Below are positions 12,186 through 25,210 of a stretch of DNA of 64,000 bases, piece by piece (the first letter of the stretch is position 1; every line of letters begins with the position of its first letter). The stretch spans positions 62,001-126,000 of the forward strand of contig JAQGEQ010000251.1 of the NCBI GenBank assembly GCA_034620365.1, in the 5' to 3' direction. The stretch is from Pegea sp. RAD2-039. Taxonomy: Eukaryota; Chordata; Thaliacea; Salpida; Salpidae. Under the pieces are notes generated by a model, which was not told where the DNA came from, made no database searches, and worked only from the letters and a program-made list of their open reading frames with translations. The position numbers and the translations under genes are program-made.

Positions 12186-14934
12186 ATGGAAAATTTGCAA
12201 TATGTCAAAATCAGAGAAATTTTATCTGGTTGTGGCTCTACAGGAGAGGTATTTATCTATTTATTTGTGTAAATATGCAAATAAATTATATTTTAATAAA
12301 TCTAATTAAACCTTGTCGGTTTTTGATCACTTCTAAATGTACTTTTAGGTTATAGCTGGATTAGTTCTTTCTAAAAAAGAAGCAAGATGCTTTCAAAGTG
12401 CGAAAAGTGAGTTGATATTAGATTAAAAATTATCCTAAGATTATTTTAAAATATTATTTTAACAGATGGTTCTGCACAACAAGTATTTAGCTTTACTTTG
12501 CGTGACTCGATAAGTGATTGGGTCACGGTTAACGTTTGGGGCGATGACGATTATGTATCAGAAAACTTTGATAAATTTCATATTGGTGATGTTGGTGAGC
12601 TTTTTCTTCTAATTTAAGCTACAAGTATTCTGTGACAAAATTTCATATTTCATCTTATTTAGCTTTATTTGTTAGTTTCATTAATTTAATAAATTGTTGT
12701 AAATTAAGTCTTGTAAAATGTGTTTTATTTGAAATTAAAAAAGCAGTTATTCTTTTATTATTTCTTCGCTTATCTGGCGGCGCAACATTTTAAATATTGG
12801 TTTAATTTAGCTCCTTAACTGGTAAAAACCTGAGACGAATAACAAAAAGCTCAGAAAAACTTGTCTTAAGGCAAAACAAAGAATTATTCAAAATAAAATC
12901 TTTATTTTCAGTTGAATTAACTAACTTTCAAGTTCAAGGTAAGACAGAAAACCATGAAAAGTTTAATCCATTCACAACCAGGTTAGATTTTATTTTATGA
13001 TTTTTTCATATTCTTTAAATTGTTTATACCATTAAATAAATCAAATAGAAAATATTTTAGTTTTCAAACGATCTTTAAACTTTTATACTTCAAAAATCTT
13101 CTTCAAAGCTAATAGAATAACGTTTTACAAATCATAAAATTTGGAGATTAGTGTAATTGCTAATATGAGTTTTTTTTTTCATCTGACAGTAAGTTTGAAT
13201 TTTTAGTTAAACTTGCATCTATTTGATTCTAACTTTTACATGTTGCAAGAAAGTTGTTCATAAATTTTACTCTTTCATCTGATTGTTTGGTACAGTGAAA
13301 TGACTATTCATGTTGGCAAACGTTCAAACGGATCAATATCACTTCACCAAGGCTTATATCTTGCTCAAATGCAGAAATTAGCACACTATCCTGTTTGTGA
13401 TTTAAATGATTTTTTTACTTTGGATGAAGTTTCTAATGAGAATTTTCAAATGTCAAACCAAAGTATTAATTTTCTTGCATGTGTTAAAAAGGTGAAGTAA
13501 CAAAAGTCTTCCTAAGAATTGTAGTTGGTTTGACTTCATATTTATGTAGGCCACTTTTTAAATAATCTTCAAATTGTATAAAAGATGCAGAATAATGATT
13601 TGAGCAAGTTCTATAAGCTTTCCAATTACTAAAGCTAAAAATAGATTAACAAGTTTCACCATTCTAAGTATCCTTAGAAGTTTGAAATTACTTAATTATT
13701 TTATTTTTTCAACTATTAGTTTAATTTTTATAATAAAAATAATTATTTCGTTTATCAGGTTGGTTGTGTTCAATTACTTAAATCAAAAACTGGTAAAGAC
13801 CTTTACAAAATTGAGATTATTCTAATGGATGAAAGTTGTAATTCTTTCAACTTAACTATGTAAGTAAAAAATTATTGTTTAATCTGTTAAACAAAAACGA
13901 TTTTTTTTCTATTTTCTAACTGATAAATACCTTTTTATAAGATGGGACAAACCAACCTGTGAATGGGCAAGCTCATGGAAGGAAATGTCCACAATTATAT
14001 TCGCCACTGACCTCAAAGTTTCTTTCAGTGATTTCAAGAAACGCGTAGTTGCATCTAGCACTTCAAGATCGCTATTTATTTGTAATCCTGGTGACTTATT
14101 TCTCTCAATTTAAGGAATTTGATTTTCAAATATCTCTTGTAGATACGGATAATTCTCGTCAACTGTTTCAATATGTTCGAGATTTCGCTGAGCTCTACCC
14201 AGGAGTAAACGATAGTGGTTTAGGCGATGATGGTAACAATTTGAAGTGTTTTAAAACAAAATTGAACTGAAATCTGTTTGTAGTTGATGGAGGTTTTGAT
14301 TCTCCTTTAGTGCGGAAAACAATTGAAGAAATAAAAAGAGAAGTTTGTAGTAAAGACGGCGCAGATAAAGCTGAGCGCGCTTGCTTACTAGTTGCCATCA
14401 CTTCGTTTGATATAGACAGCTCAGATTCGAGCAGATTTTCTTCTTTTTGTTGGTAATATTATTCCTACATAAACACTACAAATCTCATGATTCTTTTTCT
14501 GTCAGTTCTACCTGTAATTACTCCATCAGTGATGAGAACGCAGTGTCATGTTTCAACACTAGATGTCCAACTTTAGTTAGTGGTGGCTTGTTTAGTTTGA
14601 AGCCAGCTTACGATATCAGAATTAATCTTTCTGATCATACTGGAACACTGGAGCAATGTAGACTCGATAATAAATCAGTTGAAGATATGTTTCAACTCAA
14701 GGTTTTCTACTCATCAATTAGCTTTTATCTATTTTTATTGATTTTCAGTTAAGTGAGTTTTTAAATCTAAACGGGAGTGAAAAAACCTCTTTGAAATGGA
14801 AGTGGTTGTTTGAAAGAGTTAATTGTACTGTGCGTTGCTCTCTCACTAAAAATGGAAGAATATTTTGCAAAATAGAGTCTTGTAGAAGAGCTACCCCTGA
14901 AGAGAACATGCAGTATGGTGTGAAGATTAATTAG
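12186..14934 (+). CDS. MEIOB: Meiosis-specific with OB domain-containing protein
   Basis: Binds single-stranded DNA with SPATA22 and RPA during meiotic recombination in the nucleus. Eleven exons join in phase: 12186-12248, 12349-12406, 12466-12594, 12912-12981, 13296-13491, 13759-13859, 13942-14044, 14115-14232, 14284-14452, 14506-14701, 14749-14934. They give 462 residues, close to the human length. Family hallmarks are visible: FSFTLRDS..W..V.VWGDDDYV in the first OB fold, VHVGKR-like and LACVKKVGCVQ in the middle, a C-x2-C...C-x4-C zinc-ribbon-like insert, then INLSDHTGTLEQC and LKWKWLFERV near the C terminus. The donor after exon 7 (CGC/GTAGTT) is weak but is the one that keeps the frame. 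Adjacent SPATA17 lies on the same strand, but 2.8 kb away. Confidence 0.93.
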
Positions 14935-15575
14935 TTTCAATTCTGAATTATTTTGATATCATTTTCAAATTGTATTATTTTCTCTGAGATTCTTTTTTTT
15001 CTACCTCTAATTATATTGGCCTTATTCCACATTTTCTGTTCTTTATCTATTTTTAGTTCAAATTATTTATTTCATAAATTACATATATGATTTTTCTGAT
15101 TATTTCCTATCTATTTAACTACATCTAAGATTTTTCAAGTTTTCCAAAATAAAAAAATGAATATATATCGACAACCTGCGGCGTGTTATCATTCAGAAAA
15201 ATTGTAAATAAAATTTTTCTGCCAACTAATGATTCGAAGTTTAATCATTTTGATTGGTTAGATTTGAGCCTGTGAAGCAAATGAAAAACAAATAAGTTGG
15301 CAAATCGAATCAAGAACAAAAAAAAGCTGATACTATAAATATGAATAAGTCAAGCAAGTTTCATGAAATAATGTGAGGTCCTCTTCGTTAGAGACAATAA
15401 AAAACCATTTGATAAGATATAAAAAGACTTAATGAGTTGATACAGTAAGTTACGAAATATCAGAAATACTTTATTATTATTATTATAAACTTGAGTGAAA
15501 ATTTAGAATTAGGTTACTAATAAAAGTCATTAGGAGTTTACAGATCTAATCAATCTTTCAACTAGTTTCTGTAAG
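14935..15575. other. AT-rich intergenic DNA
   Basis: This is the 3' flank of MEIOB, with pyrimidine-rich runs and a short (TTA)n tract near 15470-15485. No gene is seen. Confidence 0.6.
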
Positions 15576-15576
15576 G

Positions 15577-15850
15577 TGTCAAATAGACTAGTGGTTAAGT
15601 TAATTGGCTGCTAATCCATTGAGGTTGGAATCAATTGCCAAACTTAGACACAAAACCTACTTTTTGTTGACCTGGATGTCACTGGGCCGTGTCACCGAGC
15701 AACGGGTTTTTAATTCAACAAACTGTACACTATACTATGATCAAATGTCATAAATAGATGGAATTGAAGCTGTCAACTTCAAATCCATCTTCTGCTTTCC
15801 TGTAGGAAACTCAACCAAAAAATAAATACTGTAGCAATAAAACTGCTTCA
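15577..15850 (+). mobile_element. tRNA-Ser(GCT)-derived SINE candidate
   Basis: The segment AGTGGTTAAG...GGCTGCTAATCCATTG matches the A-box to anticodon-arm region of tRNA-Ser(GCT). It is followed by a degenerate B box (GGTTGGAATCA), so the head has RNA polymerase III promoter parts. The long variable arm is missing and the acceptor stem cannot be folded, so it is not a functional tRNA. The 3' limit is uncertain; a CACTGGGCCGTGTCACCGAG stretch follows that is unlike the AT-rich surroundings. Confidence 0.5.
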
Positions 15851-16442
15851 AATTTGACAAAAAATCAAAAATTTGGATTCAAAATGACTTTATTTAACTT
15901 GATATTTTAATTTATAAATAATTGTATTTGCTCTCTTTGTATTATTCTAAGAATTCTTTGACAGTAAAAAGCTTTGGTCTACCAAAGCCTTGTTTTATGC
16001 ACAAAGACTTGATATAAATTGAGTAAGTTAAATCTTAGATTATTTTAGAAAGTGTGGAGCCTTTACAAAAGATCAAAATTACGATGAATCCAGAATAGAA
16101 AAAAATAGACAGGTAAGCTCAAAAAAAAATATTTAAGCTCTAGCTAAACAATCTCAGTATGTAAGAATAAAACATTTATTGTAAAAGCTGATTATACAAG
16201 TCTACTTAAGTGACTAATAATGTAAGGGTATGACAACAGAATAAATAAAAATGACAAAATAAAAGTAGCTATAATCTGCCAAGTATAATATAATTCGTAG
16301 TGTTCATCTGAAAGATATATAAATAATGTTGTACTCTAAGGCAGTGATCTTGATTGATAATAATTCCACATAAAAAACAGAAATTTAATATGACGTTATG
16401 AAGTTATTTTGCTGTCAGTTGCTACTGTGGTCTCTTCATAGG

Positions 16443-16538
16443 CGAAGGCGACGCATACCTTGGACCGTCTAAAATCGGAATTGTATCTACGGCTTTTGCA
16501 GATCATTTTCCATCACCACGCTATACAACTGGTGAAGG
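16443..16538 (+). other. Orphan exon-like block
   Basis: A GC-richer 96-bp block flanked by TTCATAG and GGTATAAAAG (candidate acceptor and donor). It is fully open in one forward frame and contains the peptide YLGPSKIGIVSTAFADHFPS. It stands out from several kb of AT-rich sequence. I do not recognise the protein. It could be an exon of an unknown gene or of an upstream SPATA17 isoform, or a piece of an old repeat. No partner exons were found. Confidence 0.3.
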
Positions 16539-17783
16539 TATAAAAGATTATTTGATGAATTGTGCATGTGTGTAATAGATATGTACCTATCTGATAGAAA
16601 AAATAATTTTTAAATTTGCAAGTTTATTTAGTAGCAACTATACTCATTGGTTAAAGTACTTTGCAAAAGTTTATTTAGAACTTAATAAAAGAATCTAGAG
16701 TTTTAGATTACAAAGCAAAACAAACTGACATATGCAGCCTTGCAAACTATATAAAGAAATTAATAAAACGTTAGATGTAGAAAATAAAATTTATAAGTGT
16801 ACCAGATACTCCTAAAGTTGTTCAAAGGAATACAATTAACCGATGTACCTGTTATAAAAGCTACCAACAATATGATAAAGTTGTGAAAAACTAAGCTAAC
16901 AAAAATTCGTTTCAAAGTTATCTTTAATATACTTTTATTTCCATAAGTCATATAAAATACTGAAGTTTATTAAAAGTAAAACTTAATATTAAGATTGGAT
17001 ATACCTTTGAACTTTGTGTGTATAGAAAAAAACTATCGGTAATTTTTTTCTTTTCAATGCTTATTATTAAAAAGTTATAAAACAAAAATGTTTAAATTAA
17101 TTATTAAGCTAAAAAGTTTGTTTTACTTAATGCCTTTAAAATTAGATTATTTTTTTATTGTGTTTTTATGCAAGTTGCTATAGAAAACTGGTAAAGCTCA
17201 CAAATATAATCACAGATAAATTGATTCATCGTTTATACTATTTTTTAATCAAAAAAAATATTTTTGTTATTATTAGAATAGTAAAAATTATAAATATGTG
17301 TTAAGGTTATTTAATAAATTAAAAAAATTATTAATTGGATTATTATAAACTTATAATATTAAAATCTTAACTTAAAATTGTTTAAATATGAAGTAACGTT
17401 TTTTTATTTAGAATAATTTTCTTTACATGTAAAACTTATCATTATGATAATTAATTAAGTTGAATTCATAAAAATTATAAATTAATTTGTCTTATGATTT
17501 AGTTTGTAATCGAAGGCATAGCATTTTTTATAAACTTTTAGAAAAAAGTATTGTAATAAATAATTATTCAGAACTTAAAGTGAATAGTAATAAAAAATTT
17601 TTTTTAATTTTCTGATATAATAAAATATAAAACATATATTCAAAAATTCTGTTTTTCTGGTTATTATAACTTTCTTGTTCTTCAGTCAGCTGATAAAGCT
17701 AGTTCATCTTTTGTAAAATATTTTGATCAGTACTGATGATAACTTACAAGATTTTAATGTATGATTAATACAAGAAACAAAAT
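16539..17783. other. AT-rich intergenic DNA upstream of SPATA17
   Basis: Very AT-rich, with stops in all frames and no supported exon. It should contain the SPATA17 promoter. I looked for an RFX X-box, common at ciliary genes, and saw no convincing copy. Confidence 0.55.
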
Positions 17784-18925
17784 ATGACCTCATTTTTGAA
17801 GTTAGTTATTAATCCCCCAAATATGAAGGCAGAAATCTTTATAAAGTCTCAAGAAGCAGAAAAAAATCGAATCAAAGAATATGAAGCAGCTGTAAAGATT
17901 CAGAGCTGGGTCCGTGGATTGCATAGTAGGAAACATTTAAGGTAAAAATGATGTTTTAACTTAAACTAAATTAATTTTATGACTAAATGTTCTACAGACG
18001 TCTTCATCAGTGCAGTATAAAGATACAAAAACATTGGAGAGGATACTTGGCAAGATCTTACTTGCGAAAATACCTAAATCATGTAGAAGAAATGATGCTC
18101 TTCGGCTTCTACAATGCCATGGCAACCAGAATACAACGAATTTGGCGTGGATTTTACATTAGAAAATATAAACATGATTTCTATTCGAGAAAAAAATATT
18201 ATGAAGCATTAGAAGTTCAGAATCAGATTGTGAAGTTTGAACTTGACGAATGGAGTAATAAATATGATTTTAATAACGAAAAAAAAAGGATTAGTGGCGA
18301 AGAAAACGATATGTTAAGTAAAGCAAAAAGCCAGCATTATCTTGTCAGTACAAACCAAATTAGAGGTATTTACAATTCACCATTTCATAAAAAACTAAGT
18401 CCAATGGAAGTTTTGCTACGAAAAGCAAAACCTCGATTAAGCGACGCTCCAAAAGTAAGGAAAAAAAGAGATAAGTGGCAAGGATGCGTTGATCCTAATG
18501 GTTATACAGAGAAAATCTTACAAATACATCAACCTTTACCACCTTTGGATAAAATAAAGATACAAGGACCTTTTAAAGATCGTTATCAAGTTCATCAACA
18601 AAGATACAAACCTTTTAATCCAACTTTGAGGGTACAAACTGATTACAACTCAGTAGAAAGTGAAAGAAATTTGTTGATTCGTGAAAACGAATCTAAACTT
18701 TTGAGTGATAAGAAATGGAATAATTCGGTTGACCATCAACTCAATTATCAAAGAAGACTTTTCAGTTTGAGCCAATTTGATGAAAAACTGATGAAGACTT
18801 CTTTTAGAGATGAAAATAAATCGAAGTGGATTTCTAAAGACTTTTTCAAGACAACAGTTCCACCTATTCCAGTATTTAGAAGTTTAAACAAAACTTATTA
18901 CCAGGGGCAAGTAAAAATTGAATGA
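17784..18925 (+). CDS. SPATA17: Spermatogenesis-associated protein 17 (IQ-motif)
   Basis: Calmodulin-binding protein of motile cilia and sperm flagella. Two exons, 17784-17941 and 17998-18925, join in phase to give 361 residues, the same length as the human protein. Three IQ motifs are visible near the N terminus (AVKIQSWVRGLHSRK, CSIKIQKHWRGYLARSY, ATRIQRIWRGFYIRKY). They are followed by the conserved HYLVSTNQIRGIYNSPFHKK segment, QGPFKDRYQVHQQRYKPFNP and the C-terminal KWISKDFF...PVFRSL. An earlier ATG at 17761 is followed by a stop after eight codons, so ATGACC at 17784 is the start. An AATAAA at 18941-18946 lies just past the stop. Confidence 0.95.
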
Positions 18926-18940
18926 CTGTTCCCAAAATTT

Positions 18941-18946
18941 AATAAA
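18941..18946 (+). promoter_or_regulatory. Polyadenylation signal of SPATA17
   Basis: AATAAA lies 16 bases after the SPATA17 stop codon, which suggests a very short 3' untranslated region. Confidence 0.5.
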
Positions 18947-19825
18947 TTCATTCAACTGAAATAAAATATTTAAGATATCACAAGAAACTTTGCAAGTAAA
19001 TGTTATATATTTCAAGTGTTAATTATATGAATAATGTTGTAGTAATATAAAATATTCATTCCATATTTTATTGTTCTTTTTCTAACAGCTTTTTGCATTA
19101 CTTTTTTTATCTTATCTAAGACTTTATTTGCTTGATTGAAATATTTAAATTACTTCACTAAAAAAAGCATCTAAGTTTAAAATAAAAAGTTTGTTTAAAC
19201 TTAAATCAAATAAAAAATTTGGTTTATATAATAACAACTATTAATGTGATTATATCCTGTCGATTTGTAAACTTAAGTAATAAAATTTCGCTTAAATTGT
19301 TAAAACGAAAACTTGCTTTAAATACAATTCATTGAATAAAATATTAAAACTTAAAAGACTTTAAATATTTTCAGATCAAACTAAATAATATTTTAAAAAG
19401 CTTTTCAATTTCCAGACATAGTTTTAATTATAAAGAATCCATCTCATAAGATTGTTTTTAATGAGTTTTTTATTAGATGAAAATACTAAAATCAAATTTT
19501 CAGAATCTAAGTTATAAAAGATTATCTATTTGAGTTTATAAAGAAAAGTAAATGTTGTACAAATTATAATTCATAATTGAAAAGAATTTTGTTATAAATA
19601 GAAGCAAATAATTCAGTAAACAAGATTAAAAAATTATCAAATACAAATGAGCAAAATGTTTTCACGTGGAAATATATTTGTGTAAAGATAAAAAAACTGT
19701 TAGAATAAGTTGAACTAAAATATAGCAAAGAATAATTTAGAGCTAATAACATTTAGATAGTTGCATAAAGTAAGCTGGTGATGGAATATCACATTAAATA
19801 AAAAGTAAATCAATATCTGAATGAT
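18947..19825. other. Convergent intergenic region between SPATA17 and NAGK
   Basis: AT-rich DNA holding the 3' ends of the two convergent genes. No further coding or RNA gene is seen. Confidence 0.6.
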
Positions 19826-22226
19826 TCATCCAAGTAAGTTGCAACAATGAAGGACTTCAAAATTATTACTATAATCAATATGAAGTTGATGACCAACAGA
19901 AAGAGCAGCCATTCTACAAGCACCAATAGCACTAGAGACGATTAATTTCAATAACTTCACTTCTTTTAAATGAGTTTTGTTCAGTAAACTTGATTTCAAC
20001 CTTTCATCAAAACCTACAGCAATAAATGATCTTTAGTTGGTGAAGTAAAAGAGCATGCTCATGTTTGCTATGTGTCAATATATAGCCAGATTAATTAACA
20101 GGTAATACAAACACTTGAGTTCATATTTTAACAAAACAATGTTCTTGTATTAAATAAGTAAATGTGGAAATACTCTTTACAACTTATCGACTTTTTAATA
20201 AAAATTTTATAGATAATTTGAAGATAGATGATGTAGACCATTAATCAGATGCAAATAAATAACCAACCAGTTTTTAAATGACAAAAACTTTTCCATACTG
20301 AACCAACACATATGACTTCCAGATGTTTGTAATCAGACTCCTAATGTATAAAAGAAATATTTTCAGAAAAATTTGGTTTGTTGTTTAACAGATATCTAAA
20401 AATTTACTTTTTCTGCCACAGGAATTAAAGCCGCGACATGATCTGCAAGAGATGATCCAGCTAAACGGAAGATATGAAGACACAGATCATCTTTTAGAGA
20501 TTTACAACCTTATAGATCAAGAAGATCAAAATAATTAAAAAGCTTTGAAGTTACAAACGTGATAATTTTTTCGAGATTTTTAATAAATTTGTTTAAAAAT
20601 TCGTTCATAAAAACAATTTCTAAATTAAGGTCAAAAGAAATTTTATTGGAGTTTGTTTTTCTCGTCTTTTGTCACGCTTTTATTGTTGACTTTGTCGTTC
20701 TTTGCTACTAAAACTTCACTTTATTTACAAGTGTGTTTTATTACTTTCTTTTTTTATACTAGTAAAGCTTTTTTAAAGTAAAAAAAAGTAAGTGATAAAA
20801 ATCTGACAAGTTATTAAAATTCATAATCATCTTAAAACGAATTTTAAAAAACGTAGTTAGTAATAAAAAAGTTATAAGCTGATAGCAAATTTGTGATGGA
20901 AATATGAAAAACAATCTAAACCTTTATCTGCAAGAACTTTACAAAATCCAGCTATGTGCTTTTTACGAAAGTTAGTATACAGAGCATCTAATAATTCCAT
21001 TCGCTCAGTAATCTGTCAATTAAGGAGCATTATAATAAATAATTACTGTTAAGAATTCATTTTAAGTTTGTAATTGATGAAATAGAAAGAAACCTGGAAA
21101 TATTCAAACATCAATTGACGAACAACCGATGGATTATAAGGAGAATTAGCTAGATGATCGTCATGATCAAACACAAATTTAATAGCTCGATGAGATATCC
21201 AATAAGCAGAACCTTCATCACCCAATATATGACCCCAGCCTCCACAACGTTGAGTACTACCATCTTTTAAAACTAATTCACAATTAGAACCTGTACCAGA
21301 TATAAGCACCATTCCACAATCTACAAAAACGAATTTAGATCAGTTTGTTTAGTTTGGTATTGAAATCAACCAACAGCTTTTTAAAGCAGTAGCAATTGGA
21401 CTTGTGGTGTCGCCTTTAACAATCACATTCTCACTAATATCAGGATATATCTTAAGAAGTGTTTGTTCTATTTGAGAAGCAATTTTTTTTTGATCTGCAC
21501 CTGATAAACACAGACCCTACATAGAAAAGATAGTTTTATAATATGTATAAATATAAATAGAACTTACCAATGATTTCAGTTTTGTTTTCTGGTTGATTTT
21601 TAAACTATTTTTTGCATTGACTACCATGTCATTGATTCTTTCACAGACTTTTTCACATCCAATTTGCTAAGCAAAAATATAACTGTTTATATAATTACAT
21701 GATTTGTTCCTACACAAAAGTCAAGCTAGTCTCATAACAACTTAAAAAGTCACAATCATTTTTATTAGTCTCATTAATTTCATATGATATTAAGAAATAT
21801 ATATTTCAAAATATTGATAGAAATAAGTAATAATCTTTTGTCTGAAATAATCATATTTTTTACTTTGAATAATTAAAAATAGATGATATAAGAAGAAATA
21901 TCAAGTAACAAGTAGGTAATATACCCAGACGTTAGTGTCCAGACCAATTTTCTTCACCAAAATCTGCCCATTTTTATCCATAATTACTATATCTGAACCA
22001 CTGCCACCTCTGAAAGAACATAATTAAAAATAATAAAATACTTAAATTTCAAAACTTTTTTTATAGTTTTAACATTCTATAATTCATTTTCAGACTATCA
22101 AAGTATAAAAAACATAGAATTATAATATTGAATGACTTTATGAAAGATTTCAGATAAAACTTTGCTTTCATTAATGAGAAATCAAATAAAAACTCACCCA
22201 TTTACACCACCATAATACTCCGTCAT
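19826..22226 (-). CDS. NAGK: N-acetyl-D-glucosamine kinase
   Basis: Phosphorylates GlcNAc at O-6 with ATP to salvage amino sugars in the cytosol. Nine exons read on the minus strand from ATG at 22226 ([10 protein letters not shown], exon 22198-22226). They give the glycine-rich phosphate-binding loop ([19 protein letters not shown]), then [30 protein letters not shown], the highly conserved [18 protein letters not shown] and [37 protein letters not shown] and [10 protein letters not shown], ending [14 protein letters not shown] with a stop at 19826. Order and spacing fit the BadF/BadG/ROK-type kinase fold of human NAGK, and the length is close to 344 residues. All ATP- and sugar-binding signatures appear intact. 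Confidence 0.95.
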
Positions 22227-24900
22227 TTTGTAATTTCAAATCGCCAAAAATATATCAAATAAAAAAAAAATTAAACTATAATATCTGAATAAAATCTATA
22301 TCAATTATCAAAACGAAATAAGCAACTGGTTGATTTAAAAATATTTTTATCAAATATTTAGTATTAAAGCTTTTACTTTAAGTCCTAATTTATGAATGAA
22401 AAGATTTTAAATAAATCATAAAAAGTATTTTTAAGATCAAAATCAAGTTTAATGGCCTTTATGTAGCAAAATAACCAGACCAAAGTTTTATTACAAGATA
22501 AACAAATTAATAATTTAGCATTAATAAAATGTATATGTGTTGTAGAATTGTTTGGAAAAACCAAAAACAATTTTCTATTTAATCCAAAAACATTTTTTTA
22601 AGTTACAGAAATTACTAGATTAAAATATTTCTTATTTTAATAAATTTGACTATTTGAATGATTATTGTAAATAAACTTTGAGGTGTACAAATTATGTCTA
22701 ATTTATTTATTTTGTCTAAGTTTTAAAGTAATGATGATTTTTTAGAACATTTTGAAATAATTTCAAAACATAATTTCAAATTAAACTAAAAATATCGTCA
22801 CGTTTTAACTGACTGCTTCTTTTAACTCACAATCGTCAGCAGTTTTTCAAATAAAATACTAAGATTACTAAAAATAAAATATCCTGAGCAAGCATTTAAA
22901 TTAATTAACAAAAATAATAAGAAAGATAAAGTCTCAACTTAAGCTGATAAAAAAGTAATAAAATATATTTAGAATTTGTAGAATGTTTGCTTTCATCACT
23001 TCTAAACACACTTTACTATCAGTTTAAACAAACACATGATAACTTTTACTGATTAAATATCAAATCAAAACAACACACTAACATCAATATTTTGACTTAA
23101 TTGGTTAAAATCGACACGCCTACCTAGAGTACATAATAGTGTGAAACCAAAATTGAAAAGAAAACAATGCCAGAAATAACTTTATTAATTTACTGAAATA
23201 CTTAAAATAGTTATAATACAAGTTTAAATAAAATTATCGCCATACTCTAAACCTGTTAAATTTGTTACATTATTAAAGTTATACAGTAAAACAAAATCAA
23301 CAGCAAAAGTCTTTATAATATATATATGTAAGTAAATATTATAATTTAAAAGTAAGTCTAATAAAAGACTATGTATCTTGAAAACATAAATATAACTTTT
23401 AGTTAAAGCAAAATGCCCTTCTTTAAAGTAGTAACTTATTCTATCAACTCGATAACGTAAAAATAACTTTGGTTTGTGATGCCAACTATATTGGAATAAA
23501 ACGCAAAGCAAAGAGATTTTAAAAAGTTATTTCAGCTGATTTATTGATAAAAGTCTTCGGCCAGCTACACTAGGCGAAAAAAACTTGTCTTATAGATTAA
23601 ACAGTCATGATAAACTATAGTAATTTAGACCTTTCCATAAACTTTCTGCAGTCATATTTTTTTAAGTTGTGTTCGCTATAACAGCTGAACAATTTTTAAT
23701 CTGCATATTTGCATCTAATAAAAAAATAAAGCGTGGAGACACATTATTGCGTGCAGCAAAGAAGCTACTTTTGTGGTAGCGTTTGCGCTCCTCAGAAAAA
23801 GGTTTTATTACTTAACATCAAATAAGTAAAAATGTTTTACTTTTGAAATGCTACTAAGTATAAAATAGAATTTATGTAATGCCCTAACATTTTATTTATA
23901 AAGCTTAAAAATTTCTTGCAAATTTATCGAAGTCTGCTGATTCTTTAAGGACACTTAGATTTTTATATCTAGATTAAATTAATTTTTACTTGTAAAGTCT
24001 GGATCACATAATATACTAAGGTGCTAAATATATAAGTCAAGACTAATTAGTATATGAACACAACTATTTGAAAAAATAAAGTCAACAGTTCTTCATAATA
24101 TTCGTTCAGCTATTTCATCTATTAAAACGTTGTAGTAGATGGTATTTAAGTGATAAGAAAATTTTAAACTTTTAAAAGATCTAATAACAAAAGTTAAAAG
24201 AATTCAAGCTGACTCAAAATAAAGTTATAAAAATTAAATAAGAATATAATATAATCAAAGTATAAATGTGTCAAATGTAAAAGTTTACTAAATTCACGAC
24301 ACTATTACAGGCAGTAAAACAAGTCATAACTTTAAACTTAACATCGAACATTAAGTTTCTTGATAATTTCCAAGATGGAAGCACTAATTTCAGTAATCAA
24401 GTTTAAACATCAAAATAATAATCTTTTTGGAATACAAATAATTCAAGCAAACATCAGCAAGCTTTTTTGATATCTGTGTCATCTCACAGATATTTTTAAC
24501 TTTTTATAAGTCTATGCACCAGACATTGTCAATATTTTTGTTTATCAATAATTTATTTTTATTTATTTAATGTATAGACACAAATAATAGAACTACACAG
24601 CTTTTATAGCAAACATACAAATATATTTATTTTATTCAAAGAATAGCTGTAAATGATCAGTAATACAGCTGTTATAGCGAAAACAGAATGATAAAACTTC
24701 AGACAAATAATAAAAGGTCACAATTATCATAGTTCACCATCAGTAGTCTAGAGAAAAAATAGGAATGCTGTGTGGTATGAAATTAGAGTATTTTGCCGCT
24801 GACGTAAATGTGGTATTTGTCATTCTCGTATATATCTAGGTTATTCGGTAATAACAGTGTTGTGGTTAGCGTTTATCGTCGGTATACTTACCAGTGGTGT
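22227..24900. other. Intergenic AT-rich DNA
   Basis: No supportable gene. A GC-richer patch at about 23735-23805 (GTGGTAGCGTTTGCGCTC) faintly resembles the 5' half of a tRNA but lacks a matching B box. The 14-base CRE-like string seen upstream of MEIOB recurs at 24796-24809. Confidence 0.55.
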
Positions 24901-25075
24901 TAGCCGCCTTTCTAAAAATTTAAATAAAGCTTTATAGAAGAATATATGGTCATTACACGCTGATAATGTAATTTTTTTATTTTTATGTATTGTTGCAAAC
25001 TATAAAACTCTTAAAGCGAAGTCTTTAATGACAGATGTCTTTAAGAGAACTTTATTCAGTTGTAAAAGGCGGCTA
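24901..25075. mobile_element. MITE candidate with 11-bp terminal inverted repeats
   Basis: TAGCCGCCTTT at 24901-24911 is matched by its reverse complement AAAGGCGGCTA at 25065-25075. Imperfect pairing continues inward (both arms hold an AATAAAG-like string). The outermost bases are TA, as expected for TA target duplication by Tc1/mariner-like elements. No transposase is present. A plain structural hairpin is the alternative. Confidence 0.45.
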
Positions 25076-25210
25076 GTTACAACGGCATAGTTTAACTTAT
25101 TGTAAAATCGATTGAACCCTAGTACTTCAGGTACTTTGATATTCATTTATTTGAATTTAATTGACTTAATTTTTATTAACTAATAAAAGTCGAACTAATG
25201 TAATAACAAT

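Noticed and set aside
23735-23805. tRNA or SINE head (GTGGTAGCGTTTGCGCTC)
   Set aside because: Only an A-box-like part is seen. No B box and no foldable stems.
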